Positions 6,793-14,812 of a stretch of 37,153 nt of DNA are shown piece by piece. The first letter of the stretch is position 1. Each line of letters starts with the position of its first letter. Under the pieces are notes generated by a model. That model ran no database searches. It saw nothing but the letters and a program-made list of their open reading frames with translations, and was not told where the DNA came from. The position numbers were made by a program, and so were the translations under genes. This DNA comes from Kribbella antibiotica (lineage in GTDB: Bacteria; Actinomycetota; Actinomycetes; Propionibacteriales; Kribbellaceae). The stretch spans positions 1 through 37,153 of the forward strand of contig NZ_SMKX01000082.1 of assembly GCF_004349055.1 (NCBI RefSeq), given 5' to 3'.

Positions 6793-7416
6793 ATGGATCC
6801 GGACGAGCATCTGCTGGCCGAGGCGGAGAAGATCGCGCGGGCGCTGGGTCGCATGTTTCCCGGGTTGTGCGAGGTGGTCCTGCACGACCTGCGCGACCCG
6901 GAGCACGCGATCCGGCTGATCGAGAACAATCTGTCCGGCCGGACCGTCGGGGACCCGGCCACCGAGCTCGGGCTGGCCCGGCTTGCGGACCCCGACTACC
7001 CCGATGTCCTGCAGAACTACGCGAACAGCTTCGCCGACGGTCGGCCGGTGAAGAGCACCTCCGTCGGAATCAAGAATGCCGAGGGCGACTACATCGGCGC
7101 GCTCTGCCTCAACATGGATGTGTCCACGCTCTCGCCGGTCGCCTTGGCCTTGGCCAGCTTGGTCGCCACCGACCCAACTCTCGGCGAAGCAACCCCAGAG
7201 ACCCTGCGGACGCGCAATCGCCGCGAGCTGCGTGAGGTCGTCGAAACCACCGCGGCCGAGCGGTCCACTACCCCACGCGCCCTGCCCCGGGACGCGAAAC
7301 GACAGTTGGTACGGCGCCTGCACGCCGACGGCTACTTCGAATCCCACAACGCCGCCCAGACCATCGCCGACCTGCTCGGCATCTCCCGGGCCAGCGTCTA
7401 CACCTACACGAAATGA
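6793..7416 (+). CDS. YheO/DauR-like transcriptional regulator
   Basis: 207 aa. The N-terminal YheO-like PAS domain (about 5-115) contains FPGLCEVVLHDLRDP, and later GRPVKSTSVGIKNAEGDYIGALCLNMD. The C-terminal helix-turn-helix (about 155-207) contains LHADGYFESHNAAQTIADLLGISRASVYTY. DauR of Pseudomonas, the best known member, represses D-arginine catabolism genes. Here the gene is followed directly by RidA and a DSD1-type PLP enzyme, so it likely senses a D-amino acid or product and controls this set. ATG 6793 is chosen because a leaderless promoter fits it. Confidence 0.85.
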   Translation: MDPDEHLLAEAEKIARALGRMFPGLCEVVLHDLRDPEHAIRLIENNLSGRTVGDPATELGLARLADPDYPDVLQNYANSFADGRPVKSTSVGIKNAEGDYIGALCLNMDVSTLSPVALALASLVATDPTLGEATPETLRTRNRRELREVVETTAAERSTTPRALPRDAKRQLVRRLHADGYFESHNAAQTIADLLGISRASVYTYTK

Positions 7417-7806
7417 GTGAGTGCGATGGTTGAGACCGCAAACTCCCCTGGGCTGCTGCCACCGATCGGGCACTATTCGCATGTCGCCCTCCATGAGCGC
7501 GTTGCCTACATCTCGGGGCAACTGCCGCTCACCCCGGAGGGCGTGCCGCTGGCCGACCAGCCATTCGCCGTCCAGGTCGAGCAGGTGCTCAAGAATCTCG
7601 ACGCCTGCTTGCAGACGGCCGGCAGCGACCGGACACAACTGATCAGCGTCACCGTCTACGTGACGGATATCGGCGACTGGCCTGAGTTCGACCGGATCTA
7701 CCGAGCCTGGCTTGGGGACGCACGACCGGCCCGAGCCGTCGCAGGTGTAAACGAACTGCACTACGGCTCCGCGGTGGAGGTGCAGGCCGTTGCCGCACGC
7801 AACTGA
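7417..7806 (+). CDS. RidA family enamine/imine deaminase
   Basis: About 126-129 aa (GTG 7417, or ATG 7426), starting immediately after the regulator stop. RidA features: HVALHERVAYISGQLPLTPEG near 20-45, a conserved Arg in ARPARAVAGV near 108-112, and the acidic strand SAVEVQAVAA near the end. RidA proteins hydrolyse reactive 2-aminoacrylate and related enamines released by PLP enzymes. The next gene is a D-hydroxy-amino-acid PLP enzyme of the type that makes such enamines, so the pairing is biochemically sensible. Its end overlaps the next start. Confidence 0.9.
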   Translation: MSAMVETANSPGLLPPIGHYSHVALHERVAYISGQLPLTPEGVPLADQPFAVQVEQVLKNLDACLQTAGSDRTQLISVTVYVTDIGDWPEFDRIYRAWLGDARPARAVAGVNELHYGSAVEVQAVAARN

Positions 7807-8920
7807 TCTGACCAGCCCGGATACGCCGTTCGCGGTCGTCGACGCAGCCAAGGTCAAGCGCAACATCGCCCGGCTCGGCGAGCACGTCGACGCCTTGGGC
7901 GTGAGCCTGCGCCCCCACGTGAAGACCGCGAAGAGCGTGCCGGTCGCCGACCTCGTGCACGGCGGCAACCCCGGGCCGATCACCGTGTCGACTCTGGCCG
8001 AGGCAGAAGTGTTCGCGGACTTCGGATACACCGACATCCTGTACGCCGTTGGGCTGGATCCGCATAAGCTCCCGCGGATCCTGGCCTTGTTGCAACGTGG
8101 CGTCGTACTGACCGTTCTGATCGACAGCGTCGAACAGGCCCAGGTGATTTCCCTTGCCGGCCAGGCGATCCCGACTCTGATCGAGGTCGACTGTGACGGT
8201 CACCGGGGCGGTGTCCTTGCCGATGATCCGGTCCTGCCACAGATCGGCGGCATCCTCGCCGCGACCGGCAGTCTGGCCGGTGTCCTCGTCCATGCGGGTG
8301 AGTCGTACTTCGACACGACACCCGCAGCTCAGCACGCTGCTGCCCAGCACGAACGCGATGTCGCAGTAGCCGCGGCCGATCGATTGCGTGCCGCCGGTCT
8401 GACTGTGCAGACAGTCAGCGCCGGCTCCACACCGACAGCACATGCAGCCACCGACCTGAGCGGTGTCACCGAACTGCGCGCCGGGAACTATGTGTTCTTC
8501 GATCTCGTGATGGCGGGCCTCGGCGTCTGCACCATCGAGGATCTCGCCTTGTCTGTCGTCGTCACCGTCATCGGGCACCGCCCCGAGCGCGGCTGGATCG
8601 TCACCGATGGAGGCTGGATGGCGATGTCGCGCGACCGCGGAACCGCCAACCAGGCCGTCGATCAGGGCTACGGTCTCGTGACCGACCTGTACGGCGCTGC
8701 CATGCCCGACCTGGTGATGAGTTCAGCCAGCCAGGAACACGGCATCCTCACCACCCGCAGCGGCAACCAGCCACCTGAACTGCCGATCGGCACTCGGCTG
8801 CGCATTCTGCCCAACCACGCCTGCGCTACTGGTGCGCAGCACTCGTCGTACCAGGTCATCAACCTGCACACCCAAGGCATCACCATCGATGCGGAGTGGG
8901 ACCGTATCCGCGGCTGGTAA
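7790..8920 (+). CDS. DSD1-type PLP enzyme (D-serine/D-threonine dehydratase or aldolase-like)
   Basis: 376 aa, fold III (alanine-racemase-like). The TTG start at 7790 overlaps the RidA end. PFAVVDAAKVKRNIARL near 13-29 leads into RPHVKTAK, where K45 is the likely PLP lysine. The C-terminal domain has NHAC (H343, C345), the His-x-Cys zinc pair of eukaryotic-type D-serine dehydratase and D-threonine aldolase. SAGSTPTAHA near the middle probably binds the PLP phosphate. Expected reactions are D-Ser to pyruvate plus ammonia via 2-aminoacrylate, or D-Thr cleavage. RidA next door favours a dehydratase. Confidence 0.88.
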   Translation: MPHATDLTSPDTPFAVVDAAKVKRNIARLGEHVDALGVSLRPHVKTAKSVPVADLVHGGNPGPITVSTLAEAEVFADFGYTDILYAVGLDPHKLPRILALLQRGVVLTVLIDSVEQAQVISLAGQAIPTLIEVDCDGHRGGVLADDPVLPQIGGILAATGSLAGVLVHAGESYFDTTPAAQHAAAQHERDVAVAAADRLRAAGLTVQTVSAGSTPTAHAATDLSGVTELRAGNYVFFDLVMAGLGVCTIEDLALSVVVTVIGHRPERGWIVTDGGWMAMSRDRGTANQAVDQGYGLVTDLYGAAMPDLVMSSASQEHGILTTRSGNQPPELPIGTRLRILPNHACATGAQHSSYQVINLHTQGITIDAEWDRIRGW

Positions 8921-8927
8921 CCCGAGG

Positions 8928-9497
8928 TCAGCCGGGGTAGGCCGCCTCGAAGAGCTTGCGCAGCTCGGGGTCGCTCGGACCGCTGTGACCACAGATGCTG
9001 ACTTGGCCGTTGGCGGCAGAGACGAGATAGCTGCCGCCAACGGTGAAGTCGACGTGGTACAAAACCACCTCAAGTGGCTTCGACTCCACCTCGACGGATT
9101 CGGCCGGGCCGCCGCTGTACCAATGCGCCACCTTCAGCGTGACCAGGTCACCCTTGATAGCGGTCACCTGGCCCTCGAAGGCGACCTTCAGGTCCTTGAA
9201 GTCGGCAACCTCCGGCGCGCGGCACTTGCCGGCCGCGCCGCCGGCCATCGTGAGTTTGACCGTCGGGGCGGGCGGGACGGCGATCGGCGGGTTGTCGTTC
9301 GCGTTGACTCCCCAGACGACACCACCAGCAGCAATCACTACGGCGGCTGCGGCGGCGGCCGGGATCCAGCGGCGACGCGTTGTTGTGGTCGTAGCCATGG
9401 TTTTCTCCAGAAGGCGATCGAGGTCGGGCTCGGGAGCACCCCGCAGTGACGCCGGGTCGGCGGCCTTCAACCGGGCCAGCAGTTCGTTGTCGTTCAC
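8928..9497 (-). CDS. Membrane-anchored partner of an ECF sigma factor (putative anti-sigma)
   Basis: 189 aa with a short cytoplasmic N-terminus (MNDNELLARLKAADPASLRG), one membrane segment at about 44-65, and an outside domain with two Cys (KCRAPE and SICGHSG) that may form a disulfide. The start overlaps the sigma-factor stop by 4 bp, so the pair is translationally coupled. This is the usual layout of an ECF sigma factor with its membrane regulator. No zinc-binding anti-sigma motif is visible, and the N-terminal Leu/Asp-rich block resembles those of actinobacterial 'hypothetical protein after sigma-70' families. It converges on the DSD1-type gene. Confidence 0.72.
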   Translation of the reverse strand: MNDNELLARLKAADPASLRGAPEPDLDRLLEKTMATTTTTRRRWIPAAAAAAVVIAAGGVVWGVNANDNPPIAVPPAPTVKLTMAGGAAGKCRAPEVADFKDLKVAFEGQVTAIKGDLVTLKVAHWYSGGPAESVEVESKPLEVVLYHVDFTVGGSYLVSAANGQVSICGHSGPSDPELRKLFEAAYPG

Positions 9498-10009
9498 AGT
9501 TCACTCCCTCTCTTGACCTGTTCCTGTCCGGCGACGCGGGCGTTCTTTCGCTCCAGCTCAGCAGCCATCTTCTTCTTTGCCCTATGCAACCGAATGCTCA
9601 CCGCGTTCGCCGTCAGCCCAGTGACGGTGGCGATAGCTTGCGGTGCCAGACCTTCCCAGGCCCAGAGCAGCACAACCTCGCGATCGGCCTCGCCCAGGGT
9701 CCGCAAGGCGTCGTACAACTCGGCATGTTCGCCGGGCTCACCCTGTGGCACGGCCTGCGTGAGCCGGTCGACCAGGCGGAGTCTGCGGCGCTCGGCCCGG
9801 CGCGCGTTGGCCAGGCAACCGCGCGCAACGCCGTAGCACCACGGCAGTACCTCCTCCAGATTCGGTACGTCGTCGATCCGTCGCCAGAGCACCAGCATCG
9901 TCTCGGCCAGTACGTCGTCGACCGCGTCGGCGTCGGCCCGTCGGACCAGGTAGCGGTGCAGTGGTTCGCCAACAGCACGGACCAGCGCCTCGAACCGAGC
10001 CTCTTGCAT
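9494..10009 (-). CDS. ECF-type RNA polymerase sigma factor
   Basis: 171 aa from ATG 10009, with AGGAG upstream; a GTG at 10018 sits too close to that site. Region 2 contains LHRYLVRRADADAVDDVLAE and TMLVLWRRIDDVP. Region 4 contains LRTLGEADREVVLLWAWEGL and IATVTGLTANAVSIRLHRAK. It is coupled to the membrane protein gene downstream. The subgroup and target promoters cannot be told from the window. Confidence 0.88.
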   Translation of the reverse strand: MQEARFEALVRAVGEPLHRYLVRRADADAVDDVLAETMLVLWRRIDDVPNLEEVLPWCYGVARGCLANARRAERRRLRLVDRLTQAVPQGEPGEHAELYDALRTLGEADREVVLLWAWEGLAPQAIATVTGLTANAVSIRLHRAKKKMAAELERKNARVAGQEQVKRGSEL

Positions 10010-10079
10010 GGAAGTCACACTCCTACCTGTCCGGCTCCACGCCCATCCTTTCAACACACCTTCGGCGATACTGACCGGC

Positions 10080-11003
10080 ATGTCAGCAGAGTGGACCGAG
10101 CGCGATATCCCCGATCAGACCGGCCGAACGATCCTGATCACCGGAGCCAACTCCGGCCTCGGCCTGCGCTCGGCGGTAGTACTGGCGGGCAAGGGCGCCC
10201 GAGTCCTCCTCGGCTGCCGCTCCCCCGAACGCGGCCAGCAAGCGCTCGCCGAGGTCAACTCGCCGTACGCCGAACTTGTCGCGCTCGATCTCGCGGATCT
10301 CACGTCGGTGCGTGCCGCGGCGGATTCGGTCCGGGAGCGGTCGGGCGACAGGCTCGACGTACTGATGAACAACGCCGGGATCACCGGGGTGCCGTTCGGG
10401 CGGACGGCTGATGGGTTCGAGTCGCAGTTCGGCACCAATCACCTCGGGCACGCGGCCTTGACCTGGCTCTTGATGCCTGCACTGCGCAACGGCACCGACG
10501 CCCGGGTCGTCACGGTCGCCTCGATCGCGCATCGAGGTCGCGGACTCGACCTCGACGACCCGAACTTCGAGCGCCGTACCTATCGAGCGCATCTCGGCTA
10601 CGCGCAGGCCAAGCGAGCGAACCTGGTGTTCGCCCTTGAACTCGATCGGCGGTTGCGGGCTGCCGGCTTGCCGATCCGCAGTGTCGCCGCCCATCCCGGC
10701 ATGACCAATACCGAACTGTTCCCTAACGCCCTGAAGAGTCGCGGTGCCTTGGCCGTGAAGGCTAGTCGCGTCATCAACGCTCTCATCACCCAGCCGCTCG
10801 CACCAGGCACCCTCCCTCAGCTCTATGCCGCGACATCCCCGGATGTTCAGGGCGGAGGCTACTACGGCCCGGCCGGTCCGCTAGAGATCCGCGGCAAGGT
10901 GGCTCCCGCCAAGCCGACCGCGAAGGCCGCCGACGAAACCACCGGCCGCCGCCTGTGGGAGTTGACCGCCGAGCTCACCGGAATCACTCCGGATCCGAGC
11001 TAG
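10080..11003 (+). CDS. Short-chain dehydrogenase/reductase
   Basis: 307 aa. NAD(P)-binding TGANSGLG at 21-28, NNAG at 97-100, and catalytic S148, Y174 and K178 (YAQAK). The layout matches the retinol-dehydrogenase-like SDRs common in actinobacteria. R47 after the second strand (GCRSPER) suggests NADPH preference. ATG 10080 lies 7 nt after GATACT (10067-10072), so a leaderless transcript is likely. Divergent from the ECF sigma gene; its stop overlaps that of the TPR-like gene by 4 bp. Substrate unknown. Confidence 0.9.
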   Translation: MSAEWTERDIPDQTGRTILITGANSGLGLRSAVVLAGKGARVLLGCRSPERGQQALAEVNSPYAELVALDLADLTSVRAAADSVRERSGDRLDVLMNNAGITGVPFGRTADGFESQFGTNHLGHAALTWLLMPALRNGTDARVVTVASIAHRGRGLDLDDPNFERRTYRAHLGYAQAKRANLVFALELDRRLRAAGLPIRSVAAHPGMTNTELFPNALKSRGALAVKASRVINALITQPLAPGTLPQLYAATSPDVQGGGYYGPAGPLEIRGKVAPAKPTAKAADETTGRRLWELTAELTGITPDPS

Positions 11004-11722
11004 ATCTTCTGGTCGGGAAAGTACTGCCGGTCCCAGGTGCTGCCCAGCTCGCAGCTCAGGTGCTCCGGAGCCTGGCCGGGCTGCGGGCCGGAGTTGAGGT
11101 ACTCGTAGTCCTGCACGAACAGCAGCCGGCGATCGGTCTGGATGGCGAAGCCGACCTCCTGCGGGATCGGCAACGACACCGACCACAGCACGCGGCGCGG
11201 ATCCTCATCAAGCTCCAGCAGGTCCACGATCGTGGGCGCTGTCCGCACGATCCGCTCGCTGGCGTGGTAGTGCTTGGCCTGGATCACTGCTTGTTCGAGC
11301 AGGTCACGCAGCTCCTGGATCCGCCCGTGGCGACGGGCCATGGCATTGGCTTCCTTGGCGCGCCCCAGCGAGCGGAGTACGGCGATGAGGCCCAAGTAGC
11401 TCTCCTCGTCGGTCGGGTAGTCGGCCAGCAACGTCCGGTAGACCCGCTCCGACGCGTCGAACCTGCCAGCCACTCGAAGCCCGGTAGCCAACTCGAACAG
11501 TTGGAGGTGGTCGCTGGGAGGCCGGGTCGCCAGAATGTATTCGTACGCCGCAGCAGCGAGTGCCGGCTCCCGTCGCTGACAGTGCTCGCCCAGCCACCAG
11601 GCGGCGCCAACCCGGCTCCGCTTCGTCAACGCATGCTCGAACTGACGCCGCTGCTTCGGAAGCTCGCGCTGATAACGCGCCTCCGCGACAAGCTCCCGCT
11701 GCCGCCCGTGCTCCTCGTCCAC
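11000..11722 (-). CDS. TPR-like hypothetical protein
   Basis: 240 aa. Helical repeats of TPR type occupy about 30-150, for example AAYEYILATRPPSDHLQLFELA, RYDASERVYRTLLADYPTDEE-like spacing, and YLGLIAVLRSLGRAKEANAM. The C-terminal part is beta-rich (VLWSVSLPIPQEVGFAIQTD, LLFVQDYEYLN). There is no signal peptide, so it is cytoplasmic. It probably mediates protein contacts; nothing points to a specific role. It converges on the SDR gene and diverges from the TetR gene. Confidence 0.65.
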   Translation of the reverse strand: MDEEHGRQRELVAEARYQRELPKQRRQFEHALTKRSRVGAAWWLGEHCQRREPALAAAAYEYILATRPPSDHLQLFELATGLRVAGRFDASERVYRTLLADYPTDEESYLGLIAVLRSLGRAKEANAMARRHGRIQELRDLLEQAVIQAKHYHASERIVRTAPTIVDLLELDEDPRRVLWSVSLPIPQEVGFAIQTDRRLLFVQDYEYLNSGPQPGQAPEHLSCELGSTWDRQYFPDQKI

Positions 11723-11846
11723 GAGACCCAGTTAAACCCAGGTGCCCGCACAGTAGGTCCCCCGGAACCGCATTGGCAGGTTGCGGACATCCGACCCTTT
11801 GCATAGAGTGATTCCACTTCATGGCGTAGTGTATTGGAGAGTGCCC

Positions 11847-12425
11847 GTGGCTGGACGTCCCCGGAATCCCGAACTCGAGCAGCGGTTGCTGCAGGCGACA
11901 TGGGAGTTGCTGACCGAGCGTGGGTACGACGCTTTGACGCTGGCTGAGGTGGCGGCTGCAGCCGGGGCGCATCGCACGGACGTCTATCGGCGCTGGTCGA
12001 GTAAGGCACAACTGGTGGTCGACTCGCTAAGCGAGCATCTGCCGTCGATTGTCGCCTTGGACACCGGATCGCTGCTGACGGACCTCCGGTTGATCCTCGG
12101 CGCGTTCGCTGAGTCCTGGTCGTCGCCGTGGATCGATGGCGTGGTTGCGCTCTCCGCCGACCTGCAGCGCGATCCGGAGGCCGAGCTCGCCTTCCGCAAG
12201 ATGGCCGAAGGGCGTGGCGCCGCTTTGTCCCAGGCGCTGGATCGCGCGATCAGCCGGGGTGAGATCGCCGCCACCACCGATCGCGCGCTGATCGGCGACC
12301 TCATCGAAGGACCGCTGATGCATCGGCGGATCGCCGGTCGCCAGTCGCTCCCGCCGGAATATCTCGACACGCTCGCGGCCGTCGTTCATCAGGTTCTGAC
12401 CGCAGGGTCCTCAGCGAAACGGTGA
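11847..12425 (+). CDS. TetR-family transcriptional regulator
   Basis: 192 aa. GTG 11847 is chosen because ATTGGAGA lies 7 nt upstream and the typical N-terminus AGRPRNPELEQRLL follows at once. The HTH spans about 20-55 (YDALTLAEVAAAAGAHRTDVYRRW). The C-terminal ligand domain resembles TetR_C_11 types. It ends 4 nt before the alpha/beta hydrolase, so the two are cotranscribed, and it likely controls this pair. A small inverted repeat AGTG-ATTC-CACT at 11807-11818 upstream is a candidate operator. Confidence 0.88.
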   Translation: MAGRPRNPELEQRLLQATWELLTERGYDALTLAEVAAAAGAHRTDVYRRWSSKAQLVVDSLSEHLPSIVALDTGSLLTDLRLILGAFAESWSSPWIDGVVALSADLQRDPEAELAFRKMAEGRGAALSQALDRAISRGEIAATTDRALIGDLIEGPLMHRRIAGRQSLPPEYLDTLAAVVHQVLTAGSSAKR

Positions 12426-12429
12426 ATCC

Positions 12430-13317
12430 ATGGAGCCCAACAAAGGGCAACTCAGTCCAGGTGATGGCCTGACCGCGGCGTACGTCGTACTGCCTGACGG
12501 CCGGCGGTTGCGCACGATCACCGCCGGGGCGGGTGACGGCCCGCTGGTCGTCTTCGAGGCGGGCATGAGCGCGCCGGCCGCCTCCTGGGTGCACACCCAA
12601 CGCGAGATCAGCGCGCACGCTCGCACGTTGTCTTACGACCGCGCCGGATACGGCGGCAGTGACGTCGATCCCGCGGATCGCACTCTCGAGCGGCTCGCCG
12701 ACGACCTCACCGCCCTGCTCGACGCACGCGGCGAGACCGCGCCGGTGATCCTGGTGGGGCACAGCTGGGGCGGCCCGATCCTGCGCCTGTTCTGCGAACG
12801 TCACCCGGATCGCGTTGCAGGACTGGTGTTTATCGATGCGACGGTCACCGAAGTGATGCCGGAGAGCGACAGCAAACTCCTGTCCAGATCCTTTGCGGTG
12901 CTGGAATTCCTAGCCCGCATCGGCGCCAAAGGCCTGATCATGAAGCAGACGATCACGCACCTGGCGCCGGAGATCAGCGCCGCCGATCGCGAGATCCTCA
13001 CCCGCGACTACGCGAATGCGCGAGCGATGCACGCCGCGCGCCGCGAGGCATACCAGGTGATCCCCGCCTTGCAGACCATGCGCCGCCTCCAAACAGCCGG
13101 TACGCCGGATGTGCCCACCATCTGTCTCCAGGCCGGTCGCGTCGACCGCGGCATGAAGGAACGACGCCCGGTCTTCAACCAGGCAACGGAGAAGCTGATG
13201 GCCGCCGCGCCGAACGGCCGCGTCGACGTCGTTACCGGCAGCGGGCATCTCATCCCGCAGGAGAATCCCGCCGCCACCCGAGCGGCAATTCTCGAGATCA
13301 TCAGCCTCACTCGCTAG
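12430..13317 (+). CDS. Alpha/beta hydrolase
   Basis: 295 aa. The nucleophile elbow GHSWGG has S112, the oxyanion strand is VVFEAGMSAP near 40-50, and the terminal catalytic His is H273 in GSGHLIPQENP. SYDRAGYGGSD near 68-78 is the standard segment before the elbow. There is no signal peptide. It follows the TetR gene closely, so it is probably the regulated enzyme. Substrate unknown; esterase or epoxide-hydrolase-like activities are possible. Confidence 0.88.
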   Translation: MEPNKGQLSPGDGLTAAYVVLPDGRRLRTITAGAGDGPLVVFEAGMSAPAASWVHTQREISAHARTLSYDRAGYGGSDVDPADRTLERLADDLTALLDARGETAPVILVGHSWGGPILRLFCERHPDRVAGLVFIDATVTEVMPESDSKLLSRSFAVLEFLARIGAKGLIMKQTITHLAPEISAADREILTRDYANARAMHAARREAYQVIPALQTMRRLQTAGTPDVPTICLQAGRVDRGMKERRPVFNQATEKLMAAAPNGRVDVVTGSGHLIPQENPAATRAAILEIISLTR

Positions 13318-13323
13318 AAACCC

Positions 13324-13352
13324 TTGCACACCGCGGCGGAGAGCTCTACATT
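13324..13352 (+). promoter_or_regulatory. Promoter of the amidase/peptide-transport operon
   Basis: TTGCAC at 13324-13329 and TACATT at 13347-13352 are separated by 17 nt, a good match to the housekeeping consensus. A GAGGTGA ribosome site lies just before ATG 13391. The inverted pieces TTCATT and AATGA between promoter and start may be an operator. Confidence 0.6.
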
Positions 13353-13390
13353 CATTCAACTGCACGGCGTAGCGAAATGAGGTGAGCGGG

Positions 13391-14797
13391 ATGCACGAGC
13401 TGTCGGCGACGGCGCAACTGGCCGCGCTACAGGCAGGCGAGTTCAGCTCCCGCGAGCTGACCACCCATTACCTGGAGCGCATCGCCAAGTACGACGCCAT
13501 GCTCGGCGCGTTCGTGACCGTCGTACCGGAGCTTGCGCTCGACGAGGCCCGGCGGGCCGACAAGCGGCTCGCCGACGGCGACCGGGCTCCCCTGCTCGGC
13601 CTTCCGTTGGGAATCAAAGACCTCTTCAATACCGCCGGCGTGCGGACCACATTCGGCTCGGCGGCCCTCGCCGAGACCGTTCCAGCCGCCGACGGCTGGG
13701 CCACCGGCTTGCTGCGGCAGGCAGGCGCCGTACTGGTCGGCAAGACCAACACCCCCGAGTTCGGCGCCACCTGCTACACCGAGAACTCGGTCACGGCCCA
13801 GCCGTCGGTCACCCCGTACGACGTGACTCGTTACGCGAGCGGATCGAGCGGTGGCGCGGCGGCGGCGGTGGCCGCCGGTCTACTCCCCGTCGCGCATGCC
13901 AGCGACGGCGCGGGGTCGATCCGTACCCCGGCCACGACCTGCTACCTAGTCGGGGTCAAACCCAGCCTCGGCCTGGTCACGGCTTCCGTCCCGCCCAGTT
14001 CTTTCTTCCCCACCGCCATCGAAGGACCGCTCGCGCGGAATGTCGCGGACGCGGCGCTACTGCTGGACGTGATGGCGCACCCGTGGAAGGGAGACCTGAA
14101 CGGCTGGCGGCCAGAGGGCTCCTTCGCCGACCTGCAACCGCCGAAGCGGTTGAAGATTGCCGTCTGGACCGAGACCGGGATGGACGGGATCACCCCGCAT
14201 CCCGAAACGATCCGGGCGGTGGAGCGTACGGCGATCCTCCTCCAACAACTCGGTCACGAGATCCAGGAGGTGCCGATCCCGGCCCGCTGGGACGACACCA
14301 TCCGGCGGGCGATGCGCACGCACTTCGGCTACCTGATCGACCTGGTCGTCGACCAGGTCGTCCCCGACCAGCGGGCTGCCCAGCTGACGCCGTACATCAA
14401 GTATCTGAACGAGATCGGCGCCGAGCTGTCCGGCGCGGATGTCCTGACCGCACAGGCGATCCAGGTTCGCTTTGCCAGTGCCTTCGCCGCGACCGAGGCC
14501 GACGTCGTGCTGACCCCGGTGACGAGTGGGCCGCCGGTCCCGCTCGGGCACTTCGAGTCCACCGGCGTCGAAGGAATCATCGATCGGATGCTGGAGTGGT
14601 CGGTCTACACCCCGTGGGCCAACCTGTCCGGTCAACCGGCGGTCGCCCTGCCGTCACATCTCGACCAGGACGGGCTGCCGTACGGCGTTCAGCTCGTCGG
14701 ACGTCCTCGCCACGATCTCGAGCTTCTCGCCCTCGCTGCGCAGCTCGAGGCTGCCGCCCTCTGGGACGACGTCCACCCACCCTGCTGGAGCCAGTAA
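13391..14797 (+). CDS. Amidase-signature family amidase
   Basis: 468 aa. Ser-cisSer-Lys triad visible: K76 in PLGIKDLFN, the Gly/Ser-rich ASGSSGGAAAAVAAG near 149-163 with the cis-Ser, and nucleophile S176 in DGAGSIRTPA. The usual DGGGS is DGAGS here. It hydrolyses a carboxamide; being first in an operon with a peptide-type ABC importer, its substrate is probably what the transporter brings in. ATG 13391 follows a GAGGTGA site. Confidence 0.92.
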   Translation: MHELSATAQLAALQAGEFSSRELTTHYLERIAKYDAMLGAFVTVVPELALDEARRADKRLADGDRAPLLGLPLGIKDLFNTAGVRTTFGSAALAETVPAADGWATGLLRQAGAVLVGKTNTPEFGATCYTENSVTAQPSVTPYDVTRYASGSSGGAAAAVAAGLLPVAHASDGAGSIRTPATTCYLVGVKPSLGLVTASVPPSSFFPTAIEGPLARNVADAALLLDVMAHPWKGDLNGWRPEGSFADLQPPKRLKIAVWTETGMDGITPHPETIRAVERTAILLQQLGHEIQEVPIPARWDDTIRRAMRTHFGYLIDLVVDQVVPDQRAAQLTPYIKYLNEIGAELSGADVLTAQAIQVRFASAFAATEADVVLTPVTSGPPVPLGHFESTGVEGIIDRMLEWSVYTPWANLSGQPAVALPSHLDQDGLPYGVQLVGRPRHDLELLALAAQLEAAALWDDVHPPCWSQ

Positions 14798-14812
14798 CGC
14801 TACGGAGACACC

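Noticed and set aside
10043..10072. Second SigK-like promoter (CCATCC) before the SDR gene
   Set aside because: The -10 region is GATACT, unlike the SigK type, and spacing is 18; a chance match is as likely.
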